Position numbers and translations under genes: made by a program. From contig NC_073746.1 in assembly GCF_029784135.1 (NCBI RefSeq), forward strand, positions 179,863,788 through 179,927,787: a stretch of DNA of 64,000 nucleotides, in the 5' to 3' direction. Origin of the DNA: Toxorhynchites rutilus septentrionalis. Its lineage: Eukaryota > Arthropoda > Insecta > Diptera > Culicidae. Of this stretch, positions 44,850 to 56,412 are shown in pieces; within the stretch, counting starts at the first letter, position 1, and every line of letters begins with the position of its first letter. The notes under the pieces were generated by a model. The model was given only the letters and a program-made list of their open reading frames with translations. It was not told the DNA's origin and did not search any database.

Positions 44850-47800
44850 ATGATCTGGAACACGTGTTGGGTCTTCCCAATTATCGTGGCAAGTGTAAGG
44901 AGAGCGCGACGCGAATAATATTTGATTGGTGGAAAATCAGATTTGATTTCTTCCGCATTCCAGATTCAAGCGGCCACATACAAGATCACGTCGCAAGTGT
45001 ACATGGATATCTCGATCGATGGGCGCCCGGAGGGACGCGTGATTATCGGATTGTTTGGGGAGGATGCTCCCAAAACGGTTGAAAATTTCAGACAGATTTG
45101 CATCAACGGAATCGATGGTATCTCGTACAAGGGTAGCCGATTCCACCGTGTGATTAGGAAATTCATGATACAAGGTATGTGGTATCACAATGATTATTAA
45201 TAATTATGAATAACTCAATATATTAGAATCAGGTCACCAATAGCATGTAATGCTGAATTTGTCATTTTCTCGTGGTAAAATGTCATGTATTACAAACGAT
45301 TAGAAATATAGTTGATGAGATTTTTTTTTATTTAAATCGTTTATTTTTACAGGCTCAGTTACATAGGTTTAAAGGAGATAGTTGATGAGATGGCGATGTT
45401 CTTTTACGGTTCAGGCTCATCAAAGGATTCTGCACTCTGGCTTATTTACTGAGTCGTATAAAAATCACATTGCATCATCAGTCAAAATGTGTCAATGCAT
45501 CATCAGTCAAAGAGTTGTGCTTTATATCAGCCTTGTTAATTAACACTGGTTAACCCAATCCGTAAAAATTATTTTTTAACGAAAACCATTGGTGTAATTT
45601 TGGTTATTGGCGTTACAGAACCCCCAATCTTCAGGAATCTATTCACGAGAGCTCAATATCACTCGATATAACGTAACTGCGAGTAATTGGATGGGTTCGT
45701 CTCCTTCTACATAATATGGACTCCATTCACTCCATAGCATTCCAAACAACGCCAGGACAGAATGCCAAATCAGGCCAAAACAGCGAGCGTTAATCATCAT
45801 TGGGTAGGAATGGTAAAAAATACCAATCGAATCGGAAATTCTCTAGGATTTGTTTGATATGCTATACATTACAATTCGCTAATCTCTAAGCGGTTTAAAT
45901 TCATGAAAATTGGATTAATTTCCTTCTTCCCATACATTTGTTCTGCCGATTTGTGTGCTAACCCTACCCGAGTTTCGAATGCTTATAACTCGAACATTTC
46001 TTAACAGATCGGAAAGATGTTTGCATCAATTGATAGGAAATATTTCTACGTGTCTACCACAATTAATAAAATATTATTTTTCATTAGATGAACTATTGAA
46101 TAACTGTAAAATGTCAATCGTTATTTTAACGCCCAAACTGCCTCGTTTTGATTGGCCCGATTTACGGTTTCCCCAACACAGACTTCAAAATCGTTGTACC
46201 CGTGGAAATCTGCTCTGCAAATATACATGCAAGTCGGGGGTATTTTTGTTCCCACCGAACTGTGTTTCCCTAACACAGACTTCAAAATCAATGTGCCTGG
46301 GGGAATCCGCTTTGTCAAAACATGCAAGTCGGGGCTATTTTTTCCTACTGAGCCGTATTTCCCTAACACGGACTTCAAAATAAGTGTGCCTTGGGGGAAT
46401 CCGCTTCACGAATACATGCAAGTCGCAAGTATTTTTTGGTGTTGAGTACTTTTGTACTCGTATGTCGTTGTATAGACCGGAATATGTTTCCCTAAAACGT
46501 ACTTTTAAACTGAGAAGCAGGGTTGCCAATAATATTTTTCAAAAAACTGGAAGATTACTCTTAAAAAAACTGGATCCTTTAAAATCGTTTTATTTTAGAA
46601 AAGATTGGTTTTAAAATGTGTTTTTTACCTATTCTAATGATTGAGAATAGAATTTCCTTGGAAGCTTCGTGTAATATTCATACGTAATTCAAGAAGTTTA
46701 ATGAATAGGGATTCAGATTCTGGACTGTTCTGCTTGTTTTCCAAATCAAAACCCTATCAAGAATTAATGAGGCGTCATCATACGAATAGTAGATGCAGCT
46801 TACAAGCAGTATGAATGATTTGAAGAGCTTAAACGAGCAGTATCCTCTGCGTAGAACGAGATACAAACTAAAACATGGTCGTAATCATCCCGAATGGGTT
46901 ATTTGAACTGATTGAGAACTTAAGATGACTTACGAATTAGAAACTTATCGTAATCCATGTTAAATTGACGGTAATTTTGTAAAAGAGTGAGAGTTTTTCC
47001 ATCTGGTTCTATAGTTATGAAACACTGGAATTTTAGTTTTTTCAATGCTCCTGAACACAACAATAACGTTGAACTGGCCAATCTTATAAATGAAGATAGT
47101 TATTGTATTCTACACTATATACTTCAATTCAACCGACTTCTTGCATATCTCTAGCCCGGGAAAAATGAGTGGTTCTATAGTTGTGAAACGCAGTGTATCA
47201 GGTTGTCCAAACCAAAGTTTGGTATCAGAATTAAAATGAGGTATCCTTAAGTATCTCCTTCTGCTCGAGAATGTACCTTTGGAAAAATATCCATAGTATG
47301 CATACTTGCTAAATAAACACTATAGTGCCTAAGTATTTTATGCAAAGTATGCATTTTCTCTTTATTCGAAATACGCATCAAATAGGAGAGTTTAGATCAT
47401 GTGTAATATTAAAGCTATTTCAAACTAAAATCCTCTGGAGACCACATGAAACTAATATCCCATTGATTCAAATGGAAACAAGATTGCTTGGGTTTTATGT
47501 TTTTATCAATCAAAGTCAATGGAACATATAACTCTATGATGCGAACGATAAATGTCTAAAACCAAAATTGGTCAAAGGATAAAAAGGATGAGTGAGGGAT
47601 AATATTTATACATTGTGAATTTTATATAAAATGGAAACATAACTGAAGCACACATATTTAAAAAAAACTGGATAAAACTGGATGATATTTGAAAAAACTG
47701 GAAGATTTTAGAATTAAACTGTTTCACTGGGTAAAGAGAAAAAAACTGGAAGAATCCAGTTTAAACTGGAACATTGGCAACGCTGCTGAGAAGCCTCATT

Positions 47801-49485
47801 TCAGCGTCATTTCAGATACTAGAGGTGAATGAACTTTCTCGGTTCGAGAACTACGTAAACATGAAATGTGCAATAATTTCAGAGGAAAATGTAAAATAAA
47901 ATGATCGTTTGACAATTCTTCCGTTCACATATTTTGGTAGTCCTAGGCATCATATCAAACGTAAAAGGACGTTCATTTCGATGCAATCTAAAATAATATT
48001 CGAAGTGGTAAACAAGTGGATTGCATAATATATTTACGTTGTTCTACGTCGAAAATATGCGGTCGTGTCCTAGATACAACCCCTTACAATTTATTGCTGT
48101 TAATTGTTTATAACCTTAAATTTTTCAGTTTATTAGTTTCTAGCCTTGAAGAGGGTCGTTGGGTATTGGCGATCTAACGCAAAACGTAAACGATCAGTGA
48201 GACATCTGGATTTTGTTTTTGAACTAAGAAGATGATGATAATGTAACCTAAAACTCAAAAACAAATCATGTATATTTTACTTCCGGGCTTTCCAAGGTAA
48301 TTCTCACATGCAGGAACCATGCATTTTTCAACTTGTTTTTGATTGTGCTCTCGAATTTCCTTTTTTGATTCAATCATTGTCAACATTTGTACAGTTTTCA
48401 CTACTGAAAGAGGTAAGAAAATAACATGTTATATATAAAATTGCGCAGAATAAAATTTCTTCCAAACTCATCGCAATCGGATAATCTTTTATGATTAAAA
48501 CATTGTAATTTATGGAAAGAACTACAAACCTTCCATAAGCTCACATGGCAAAATTTAAAACCATCATCACTTTCACCGCAGCGCCGCCTAGGTGTAGATT
48601 TGTACGTTATATCGCCAATTGTTCAGCCTTAAGAAAGGCTGATGTATTCAGGCATTACATTCATGCGGAATGTTAAGGTTAGGAATCAGAGGTTATTCTG
48701 TTGTTCCAGAATCTAGATCACATCGTGTTGAAATTGATGGACAGCTTTTCTTGATCCTCCTGTTGAAAAGTTGTTTATCTTCTGATTTTGTCTTTATGTC
48801 GGAGTACATGGTCTCAAGAGCCGCTGTAAGTACCTTGAATTTCAGGATGAAAGGAGTGAAGCGAATGTCACGCGCGAGTAATGCTAATTGTTTTCACTTG
48901 TGCAATGGTATATCTCAATTCTTGATTCTTTATTCGATTTAGACACACATTAAATCATAATTCACTCATATCTTCCGATAGGTGGTGACATTGTATCTGG
49001 CGATGGTACCGGATCTATAAGCATCTACGGGAAATACTTCGAAGATGAAAATCTCAACAACAACCACACCAGCTCGGGCATAATCGCGATGGCAAACCGT
49101 GGTCCTAATACCAACGGATGTCAGTTCTACATCACCACCATAACGGCACCATGGCTCGATGGGAAGCATACAACATTCGGCAAAGTGTTGGATGGACAAG
49201 GTGTCGTGCACAAGGTGGAACAGCAGAGGACCGATACGGACGATTATCCTGTTCCGACAATAATAATCGAGGACTGTGGGGATAATCCAATGGGGGATGC
49301 ATACATGATATCCGATGATCCCTATGAGTAGGTTTATGTGAAGTGTTCGAAATTCAAAGTTTTCATTCTTCATTCTTTTCAGTCTATGGGCCTGGATAAA
49401 AGCATCGTACGTCCCCCTTGGTATGAGTTTCTCAATTCTTGCGTTTTTCCAATACATAATAAGGAAATTAGATTTCTACTCGTAA
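44850..49485 (+). CDS. ninaA: NinaA-type membrane cyclophilin (peptidyl-prolyl isomerase)
   Basis: Exons are 44850-44894, 44964-45174, 48982-49327 and 49383-49485, all with GT...AG introns in matching phase, giving 234 aa (Drosophila NinaA is 237). Exon 1 encodes a short hydrophobic signal peptide ([15 protein letters not shown]). The cyclophilin fold shows [17 protein letters not shown] with the catalytic Arg, QFYITT, and [12 protein letters not shown] with the Trp of the cyclosporin site. The last exon encodes a C-terminal membrane segment ([17 protein letters not shown]) and a short tail, the hallmark that separates NinaA from soluble ER cyclophilin. NinaA is an ER chaperone needed for rhodopsin to leave the ER in photoreceptors. 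An AATAAA occurs about 25 bp after the stop. Intron 2 is 3.8 kb of repeats. Confidence 0.92.
45321..45377 (-). repeat. Short poly(A) retroposon fragment in ninaA intron 2
   Basis: A 57-bp insert flanked by a 13-bp direct repeat ATAGTTGATGAGA (45308-45320, 45378-45390). On the minus strand it reads CTCCTTTAAACCTATGTAAC, then TGAGCCTGTAAAAATAAACG, and ends in a run of A. It is probably a 5'-truncated 3' end of a LINE or SINE. Confidence 0.8.
45780..48100. repeat. Dispersed repeat family R, copy B (inverted), in ninaA intron 2
   Basis: An inverted match to copy A: 45960-46510 matches 43970-43200 and 47800-47985 matches 43190-42970 plus 36660-36630. It is interrupted by the hAT-like element 46518-47785. 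It contains the ACACAGACTTCAAAAT and ATGCAAGTCGGGGGTATTTT units and ends near GGTCGTGTCCTAGATACAAC at 48062. Confidence 0.65.
46518..47785. mobile_element. Non-autonomous hAT-like element in repeat R copy B
   Basis: 1268 bp with an 8-bp target duplication CTGAGAAG (46510-46517, 47786-47793). Inverted ends are CAGGGTTGCCAATAAT and CAGCGTTGCCAATGTT. Subterminal regions carry many AAACTGGA motifs (about 46545-46590 and 47640-47775), typical of transposase-binding repeats. No transposase ORF. Confidence 0.85.
48101..48981. other. Right part of ninaA intron 2
   Basis: No ORF or repeat recognised. The intron ends in TTCCGATAG before exon 3. Confidence 0.45.
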
Positions 49486-49588
49486 ACTTTTGCACTAAAT
49501 TGATTTTCTAATAAAGACTTACGAGATCAGACGAATCAAAGAACTTTGTATAGCCCAAGAAATGAAGAAAATCTTTCTACTCCGGTGT

Positions 49589-50000
49589 TTATTTGGCCAC
49601 TTTTGGCTTTTTATAGGACTTTAGACCATGTCTCTGTTTTATCCGCTGAATCATCCCAACACTGGTTTTGAACTTTTTGACCAAATCACGAATAGATGCA
49701 GACCTATTCTTCTGAATATAATTTACAACTTTTCGGTCTAATTCGGGATTACTTGGTCCAGGTTTTCGTCCACTTCTGCTGAGATCCACGAAAAACATTC
49801 ATTACCGAACTTGGCGGCAATTCGTTTAACACTTTCTGAACAAACTTTGATTTTTTGCTGTTTTGTGGTATGTAACACCCTTTTCGGTGAACCAATTGCG
49901 CAGAATTTTCTTTTTAGTTTCCAAATCAATCCACAACATTTCGAGAAAAACTTTATAACCGCGACTGTTTGACTTGTATTTCGATTTTGACATGTAAACA
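49589..50000 (-). pseudogene. Tc1/mariner-superfamily transposase N-terminal fragment
   Basis: The frame 49798-49589 reads GRKPGPSNPELDRKVVNYI, then ASIRDLVKKFKTSVGMIQRI and HGLKSYKKPKVAK. It is built like the second HTH and linker of the ITmD37E transposase at 5414 but only distantly similar. A second frame (50001-49738) precedes it. The catalytic domain is missing. Confidence 0.6.
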
Positions 50001-50094
50001 AAGCGTGCTCTGATTACACAACCAAAAAAAGTTCACTCGTTTGTGTGTAATGACGTGTTAAATGTTTAGGACTACTTTTCGATACACTCCTTAC

Positions 50095-52274
50095 CAAGGA
50101 TGGAAAACAAGGGAGCATGATGTGATTTACGATTAATCGCAAACTGCACAGATCGCAATCTGTGCAAACTGCGACTAACTATTAATCCTCACCCATCATA
50201 ACCAAATGATTTTCCCTTGGTAACTCTGAGTTGACCAAAGCATTGCTAGACTGAAACTAGTTCGAATAATTGAGTTACTCTCCTTCCTCGTTTTGTTTTC
50301 AACTCCTAACAAGACTTTGCTCCATGGGAATGAGTGTCTCTATGACGTACGATTCTCGCTCTCTCGTCCGGGCGTTCAATTTTTCTTTCCGAGCGCGTTT
50401 ACTTCGATGAAACTGGGTAAAATAAAAAATGCGCTACAGCAGATAGGACGACTTTAATGTTTCATGTTTCACAGAGGATTTCTCAGATGGTGTTTAAATT
50501 AATCAAGAGACTACAAACAATAATCCCCCTCAAATCACTAATTTTATGAGTTAATGTAAATGCGTTATTGGCCAAGGCTATTACGACATCGAACACGTGG
50601 TCTTGCGAGATATATTTTTCCGCCTGCCCAAATACAGACCACTTTTTTCGGGGCCGAGTAAACTGGTGTCTAGAAATGACCTTGATTACCTTGAATTAAT
50701 CAAAAAACATAAATTAGCGCAAATATGTCAACATGTGTTTTTTTTTGTTTAAGCACGTAAATATTTGCTCATAATTTTTTTGGATTGTGGCACTCTACAT
50801 AATTTGTATGCAGATAGACTATCCACAGTTTGTGGGGGGATGGAATACTCATACAACTCAAATTATCTGCTATCACAAAGCTGAGAAATTTTTTGACGTT
50901 TTGTTTTACTATTGATTCATTCAAAAAAAAGCTTTATTTTTAAATGTTTTCTTATCCTGAGACTGGCTCACCATATTGCACTGCTACTAAAACCGTAGGC
51001 TAACTTCAAGGATATTTTTTATTCATTTTCGGCGAATAATCAATAGAGTGCCGTGTTATGAAACATCAGAATAATAGCAAAAACAATATTACGATCATAA
51101 GGTGTAGGACAGGTTATTCCAGACGACATTGGAATATATTCCATCTGACGATCTTTAGAAAGGTTAATGACCTTCAAAGGATATATTTATCTTGGGCACA
51201 TTGAATTGATGTTCATGACTTCCAGTCGGACGTTTATTCGCTCTGATAGTAATTGTGTGGTCCTCACAAAGCATATATTCCAATGCCGTCAGTTCACTGA
51301 AATTATTCGCATACCGTTTGATGATAAGGTAGGATGTTGATAATCATTTGCTGCGATACCTATTGTTCCAACAGTATTCATTCGACAATATGAAGACTGA
51401 ATACCTAAAATTAACCAGATTCAACCATGCAAATCTGCGGTCAAAGCAGTATGTGCACTTGAGAGATGCAACAAGTTTGAAGGGATATAAAAAAACATTA
51501 GTCGTTCGATAAATCTACTGTCACATATGTCGGAAGTCCACGATACATGAATATCATACGTCCATACTATTTCATTACATTTATTCGCAACGAAGAACGT
51601 AACCACACAGAATTGAATTAACCAAATATGTGATCCGTTTTATCCACAAAATAAAAAAGGGTCTGAAATTCAATCGAATTTGAAAGGTGTTTCGTGAAGT
51701 CACTAATTGAATTACTATTGGTAAAATTATTTGGAGAGAAATGTGAATGTTCAGAATTATTGGAATCTAAAAACGATTTTGGGCGGGATGAGATTCGCCC
51801 AAATCTGCTGGTAATAAAATTAATCAATTGCATCCATTACCCGTCTGCAGTTTATCGGGCGGGAGACGACAGCAAAATAAAATCGACACGAGACTGAGTC
51901 AGCCACTCACTGCGGTCTGTGCAATAGAGAATTAAAAATCCCGCGATGAGTGTCGTAAGATTTCAGTTGATCGTCTCTTGTTACACTTTCCGATCAAGAA
52001 CTCATCATCCGCTCTATGGAATGGGATTAATCGTTTGTGGCTTGCACTCACGATAAAACTTGAGTAGTAGAAGTAATGCTTCGAGAGTGCAAGCAGTGGG
52101 GATTCCGCTCTCATATTGCTTTTTTGAGATCTTGGTAGCTCACCGTTCCAAGTATTCTCTCTGTGTACATATGAAGAATAAAAGAGCCTCGCCTGCTGGG
52201 GGTGATTTAAAAACATCCGACTAGAGGGATATACTTATTCATTGATCGTTGAATGTGATTTTTTACCATCCCTG
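50095..52274. mobile_element. hAT-like element, apparently non-autonomous
   Basis: 2180 bp with an 8-bp target duplication CTCCTTAC (50087-50094, 52275-52282). Short inverted ends are CAAGGATGGAAAA and CAGGGATGGTAAAA. The interior is AT-rich; minus-strand frames at 51618-52216 have no recognised transposase motif. The ends differ from the elements at 29561 and 46518, so this is a third family. Confidence 0.75.
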
Positions 52275-52439
52275 CTCCTTACCATCTCAGCATGCTGACG
52301 GTTTGTTCTAGTGGGGGTGAACATTGAAAATAATGTCTGAATAATTTGAAAAGAAAATTCGTGAAGCCCGTCTAAAGGCAGGGTTGGGTTGTAGAGGGTT
52401 AAACTATGTTAATCATTGATCGAGTTTCCACTTGCTGCA

Positions 52440-53020
52440 GTTACGGCCTCTGTACGTTTCCGAAACGCACGGTAGGTCCTAATAATGCAACCTGCATCCA
52501 TTTCTCTCCAGGTACAGGTTAACATTTCTCTGTTTAGAACAGGCCTTAGCCTTCATGACGCCCCATACTGAGTTATCCAGCGGATTAAGATCGGGGTTGG
52601 ATTGCGGCCACATATCCTTCTTCTTGTTGAAATACAACATTTGGCCTCGGGCCGTACTGCTCTTTGATCCACGGAAGAACATACTTACTTAAAATCCCGA
52701 TGTAGACATCCGTGTTTACTTTGTCACCTTTTGGACCAATCCAAACATCATATTGCTAGCAGGATGCTTAGTCAGATACACGTTTTTATCCACGTCGATC
52801 ACGTCTTTTACCGGGAGAGCACTAATATAGCGGTCGGTTATGGAATTTGATATGGGGTCGACGGTAAACATGCTCACGTCGGTGAACAGGATTATAGGAT
52901 TTTTTCGTTTGAGGAAGATCAAGATTTTCGTACATCACCCGACTCGTAGCTTCCTCGATCTAAGACCCTTTGCACGGGCCACCGGAACACTCGCGATTGA
53001 AAAGCCTTTTTGTCACATTT
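52440..53020 (-). pseudogene. mariner-related (DD37D-like) transposase remnant
   Basis: 52922-52716 reads NPIILFTDVSMFTVDPISNS and TDRYISALP, the block around the first catalytic Asp. 52682-52479 reads DMWPQSNPDLNPLDNSVWGV, the block with the last catalytic Asp, then MKAKACSKQRN. The second catalytic block is lost between them. Similar blocks occur in mariner-like DD37D/maT transposases. The hairpin unit at 53029 and ITmD37E copy 2 lie just upstream. Confidence 0.65.
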
Positions 53021-53028
53021 GCGCGTGA

Positions 53029-53085
53029 TTGTTTGATTCTTTGTTTTTGAGAGGCTTTAAACTTTGCAGTTCGTTCGCCTCTATA
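53029..53085 (-). repeat. Hairpin micro-retroposon, copy 4
   Basis: A 57-bp unit flanked by a 7-bp direct repeat CGCGTGA (53022-53028, 53086-53092). Hairpin arms AGAGGC and GCCTCT are intact; the tail reads CAAAAACAAAGAATCAAACA on the minus strand. Confidence 0.85.
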
Positions 53086-53161
53086 CGCGTGAGACAAATC
53101 ACGAATACGCTGCTACTTCGTCATGGTACAACTGTCAAACTAAGGAAAACGACCTCTTTTA

Positions 53162-54458
53162 AAGGGTGTGTCACATCAAATTGCATCACGGAAAAAACGC
53201 TGTAGAAATTTAATTTTTAGGAATTATATCTTCAGCTTTCGCTTATAATCAGATAAGAGTGTATAGATCACGTTGGCCATGCTTCACTGTCAATTTTTCG
53301 TAAATTTGGAAAAATATCGTCGAACGAAAAAGAGCGTCGTGAATTAATCCTGTGCACTCATTTCGAAAATCCGGAGTTGTCACATCGGGACATCGGTAAG
53401 ATGCTGGGAATCGTCCAATCCACGGTCAGCAGAGTACTAAAACGATACTTCGAGAACCTAACCATCGACCGGAAGGTGAAGAACGGCAAAAATGGATACT
53501 CCGTCAGTGAAAAAGATCACAAGCGCGTAGTTAAGCAGTTTAGACGTGATCCGAGAAGTTCGGTCCGGGATGTCGCCAATAAGCTGAATTTGTCAAGTTC
53601 ATTCGTCCAGCGGACCAAGCAGCAGGAGGGCCTGCGTACATACAAGGTTCAGAAGGCTCCTAACCGCGACGAAAGGCAAAACATGGTGGGGAAAACGCGA
53701 GCCCGGAAGCTGTACACCGAAATGCTGACGAAGCCGCATTGCCTGATAATGGACGACGAAACCTACGTCAAAGCGGACTTTCGTCAGCTGCCGGGCCTGT
53801 TGTTCTTCTCCGCAGAGGACAAATTCAGCGTTCCGGAGGAGATACGCAAGCAGAAACTATCTAAGTTTGCCAAAAAGTACATGGTGTGACAAGCGATCTG
53901 CTCTTGCGGAAAGCGGAGCGCCCCCTTCGTGATGACCGGCACGGTAAACGGGCAGGTTTACCTTAAGGAGTGCCTACAGAAGCGCTTTCTACCACTATTG
54001 AAGCAGCACGAGGGCCCGACCATCTTCTGGCCGGATCTCGCTTCGTGCCACTATTCAAAGGACGTGTTGGAGTGGTACGAAACCAACGGGGTCACCTTCG
54101 TGCCAAAGCAAATGAACCCGTCCAACGCGCCGGAGCTTCGCCCAATAGAGAAATATTGGGCGATTATGAAGCAGGCCCTCCGGAAGAACCCAAAAGTTGT
54201 CAAATCGGAGGCGGACTTCAAGAGAAAATGGATTTCTGTTCAAAAAAAACTACAACCTGACGTTGTACAGAACCTTATGGACGGGGTAAAGAGGAAGGTG
54301 CGAGCATACGGGCTTGGGCTCGAAGTTGAATAAAAAGAAAATGCCAAAAGTTGTTTAATAGTTTTTATTTTACTGTCTAAAATTTTCAAAAGGATCGGTC
54401 TACTGGGCGAATTTCTACAACGTTTTTTCCGTGATGCAATTTAATGTAACACACCCTT
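53162..54458 (+). mobile_element. ITmD37E-type DNA transposon, copy 2
   Basis: 1297 bp between TA duplications (53160-53161, 54459-54460), with the same inverted ends as copy 1 (AAGGGTGTGTCACATCAAAT). The right end has two changes relative to copy 1. Confidence 0.9.
53314..54333 (+). pseudogene. ITmD37E transposase, start lost and one stop codon
   Basis: The codon aligned with the copy 1 start is ATA (53314-53316) and TGG is TGA at 53887-53889. The first catalytic block MDDETY, FWPDLASCH and RPIEKYWA with DD37E spacing are all present. The 3' end is shifted so that the frame runs two codons further. These lesions are different from those in copy 1. Confidence 0.9.
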
Positions 54459-54473
54459 TACTCGCAGCATATT

Positions 54474-54976
54474 ACAGGGTCTTTCAGATTAAACGCTCAC
54501 GCAAAAAAATCGAATAGCTCCCATATGGACAATTTTTTTCACTCTGTCGATGGTAACACTGCATTCCCCACTTCGGGACGATAATATTCGGCTACTCGTT
54601 CAGTCTGATCGGATGGTTTTTAGTGTCAAGATGTACAATTTACAGGAACGTGTATTTCTAGTGAGATCGTATTACTCGAGCAACCGAAGCCTTAATGAAA
54701 CTTTGTCCTCTTATGGTAAGAATTCCAACATTTCTCGTCGACCGATTACCTCCTCTGGGGGTACGTGAAGGATCGTTGCTATGTTAATAAGCCACAAAAT
54801 TTGGAGGAACTCAAAGAAGAGATACCTCGGATTTTCAACAGCATATTAGGCGTAATGTTAGGGTTGTGTATGAAGAATTTTGTTCACCATTTAAAACGCG
54901 TTATCGAAAAAAGGGGTGATCACATCGAATATGTCCTAAAATATGCTTTATTTTCGTTTTTTTGTGACGATCTTTA
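54474..54976 (+). pseudogene. DDE transposase remnant with DUF4817-type N-terminus
   Basis: One frame reads YNLQERVFLVRSYYSSNRSL, like the DUF4817 helix-turn-helix found in some IS630-type transposases. After a jump the frame 54765-54977 reads GYVKDRCYVNKPQNLEELKE and ends RVIEKRGDHIEYVL, like the C-terminus of the same type (GYLK...NGGHFEHLL). The catalytic core between them is deleted. The left edge CAGGGTCTTTCAGATTAAAC may be the inverted end. Confidence 0.5.
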
Positions 54977-54999
54977 ATGCCAACTTAGTGGTAAAAGTT

Positions 55000-55618
55000 T
55001 TATAATGCCAATTAATACTAGGAGGGATGGCATCCCAGGCTCTAGAAGAGCAACGACTTAACCGCATCGGACGAAGCAGTCCCCTCTATTCTGCGCGGCG
55101 TATGAAAGTTTCTCCCTTTATTGTGGAAGCCACCTTAATTTTCTGCTCCTTTTTGATACCCGAGTCAATAACATTTGAGGACACGACTTCAAATCTCACC
55201 TAAGTGACAAACTATAGTCACGCTATTCGCCTGCGGGAATACCGTGACTTGAGCCATCTCACGCCATTCGCCGCGCGGAATAAAGGGGAGTATCTCACCT
55301 TGTAGAGTTTTATATTTTTGCCTGGTCCTAGCCTCGTATGAGGTATCAAGCGATAGGTTAGCTGGGCACTCTTCCCACCTAACTAATGCATGAACCATCC
55401 TCTGCACACATACCATCTCAAATGGCGGTTCACCTATTTCAGCTAATAGACTCTTAATAGGACTACTATAGAACGCACCCGTGATTATGAGAATTCCGTT
55501 TTTATAGGCTGGTTCCATAATTTCAAAATATTTTTTCGATTTACTTGATAGGACGATACCATACACCAGTCGGGAGATTATTCAACTTTTAAAAATATTC
55601 AAAAAGGAGTCCCGTGGG
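55000..55618 (-). pseudogene. Jockey-like LINE B, C-terminal part
   Basis: The frame 55566-55189 reads NGILIITGAFYSSPIKSLLA and GEPPFEMVCVQRMVHALVR, near-identical in places to LINE A at 32800-32930. It keeps the uninterrupted sequence CGTATGAGGTATCAAGCG (55333-55350), the empty-site equivalent for element 2. Confidence 0.7.
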
Positions 55619-55639
55619 CTGGGTACACTTATCTCACTT

Positions 55640-56405
55640 CTTAACTGGCGAACCTAGCCAGAATATTCACCTGCGCCCGGGCTTATGAACGCCAAAGAGA
55701 GACTAGGCTCTGCAGAATGCACGTATCTGTATGCTCGTGCTTTTTAGTCCTGACCGAGAAATTGTCGGACGATCGCGCAGGTGCTAGGGATGACCGACTT
55801 TTGGATGCCGGCCAATTCCTTCTCCATGTTCAACAATTTTAGCGCTTCCAGAAGAGTCTTCGGGACAATTCCAGTTCCAGAGAGAACGACTGGGCCTCTC
55901 TTAGCCCCCACAGTTCATTGAGCTCCACGGCCAATGGTCGGCACTTACAAATTTTGCGGCCGTGAGTCTCCTCCAGATTCTTGTCCAGTGGAATGCGGAA
56001 GCCACATCGATGATGGTGACGTGTCGGTCACTCTTGTCATATACCATAATATCTGGACGGTTGTGGTGGATCGAGAGGTCGGTCTGAACAATGCGATCCC
56101 AGTACAGCTTGAAACGGTCATTTTTCAGGACAGGTGCAGGCCGGTACCGGTAGTTGTTGGTAGCGCCAGTTGTCGGTGAACAATGCGGGCCACGTAGTTG
56201 TGGCGCTGCGTTGGCCAAAACGGGACAACCTCCCATTTGGTATCTGTAAGATTCGTCACGAATCATGTCTCCTATAAACTCGCCGTCATAGACCTCGTAG
56301 CCTCCGGATTCGGTGAGTTGTCCTTTCAGCAGATGGACACAGCGGCACTTGTCGAGGCCGAACTCCATGCAGATGTTCCTGCTTATATCTTCGACAACCT
56401 GGATA
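55640..56405 (-). pseudogene. LINE fragment with restriction-like endonuclease-type C-terminus
   Basis: 56368-55901 reads MEFGLDKCRCVHLLKGQLTE, an RT-end motif, then after a deletion HHNRPDIMVYDKSDRHVTII and DVASAFHW, which fits the RPD...DV core of restriction-like endonucleases of R2/R4-type LINEs. A frame beyond, with KRGPVVLSGTGIVPKTLLEA, matches the usual end of that type. The family placement rests on motif memory. Confidence 0.5.
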
Positions 56406-56412
56406 GCTACAC

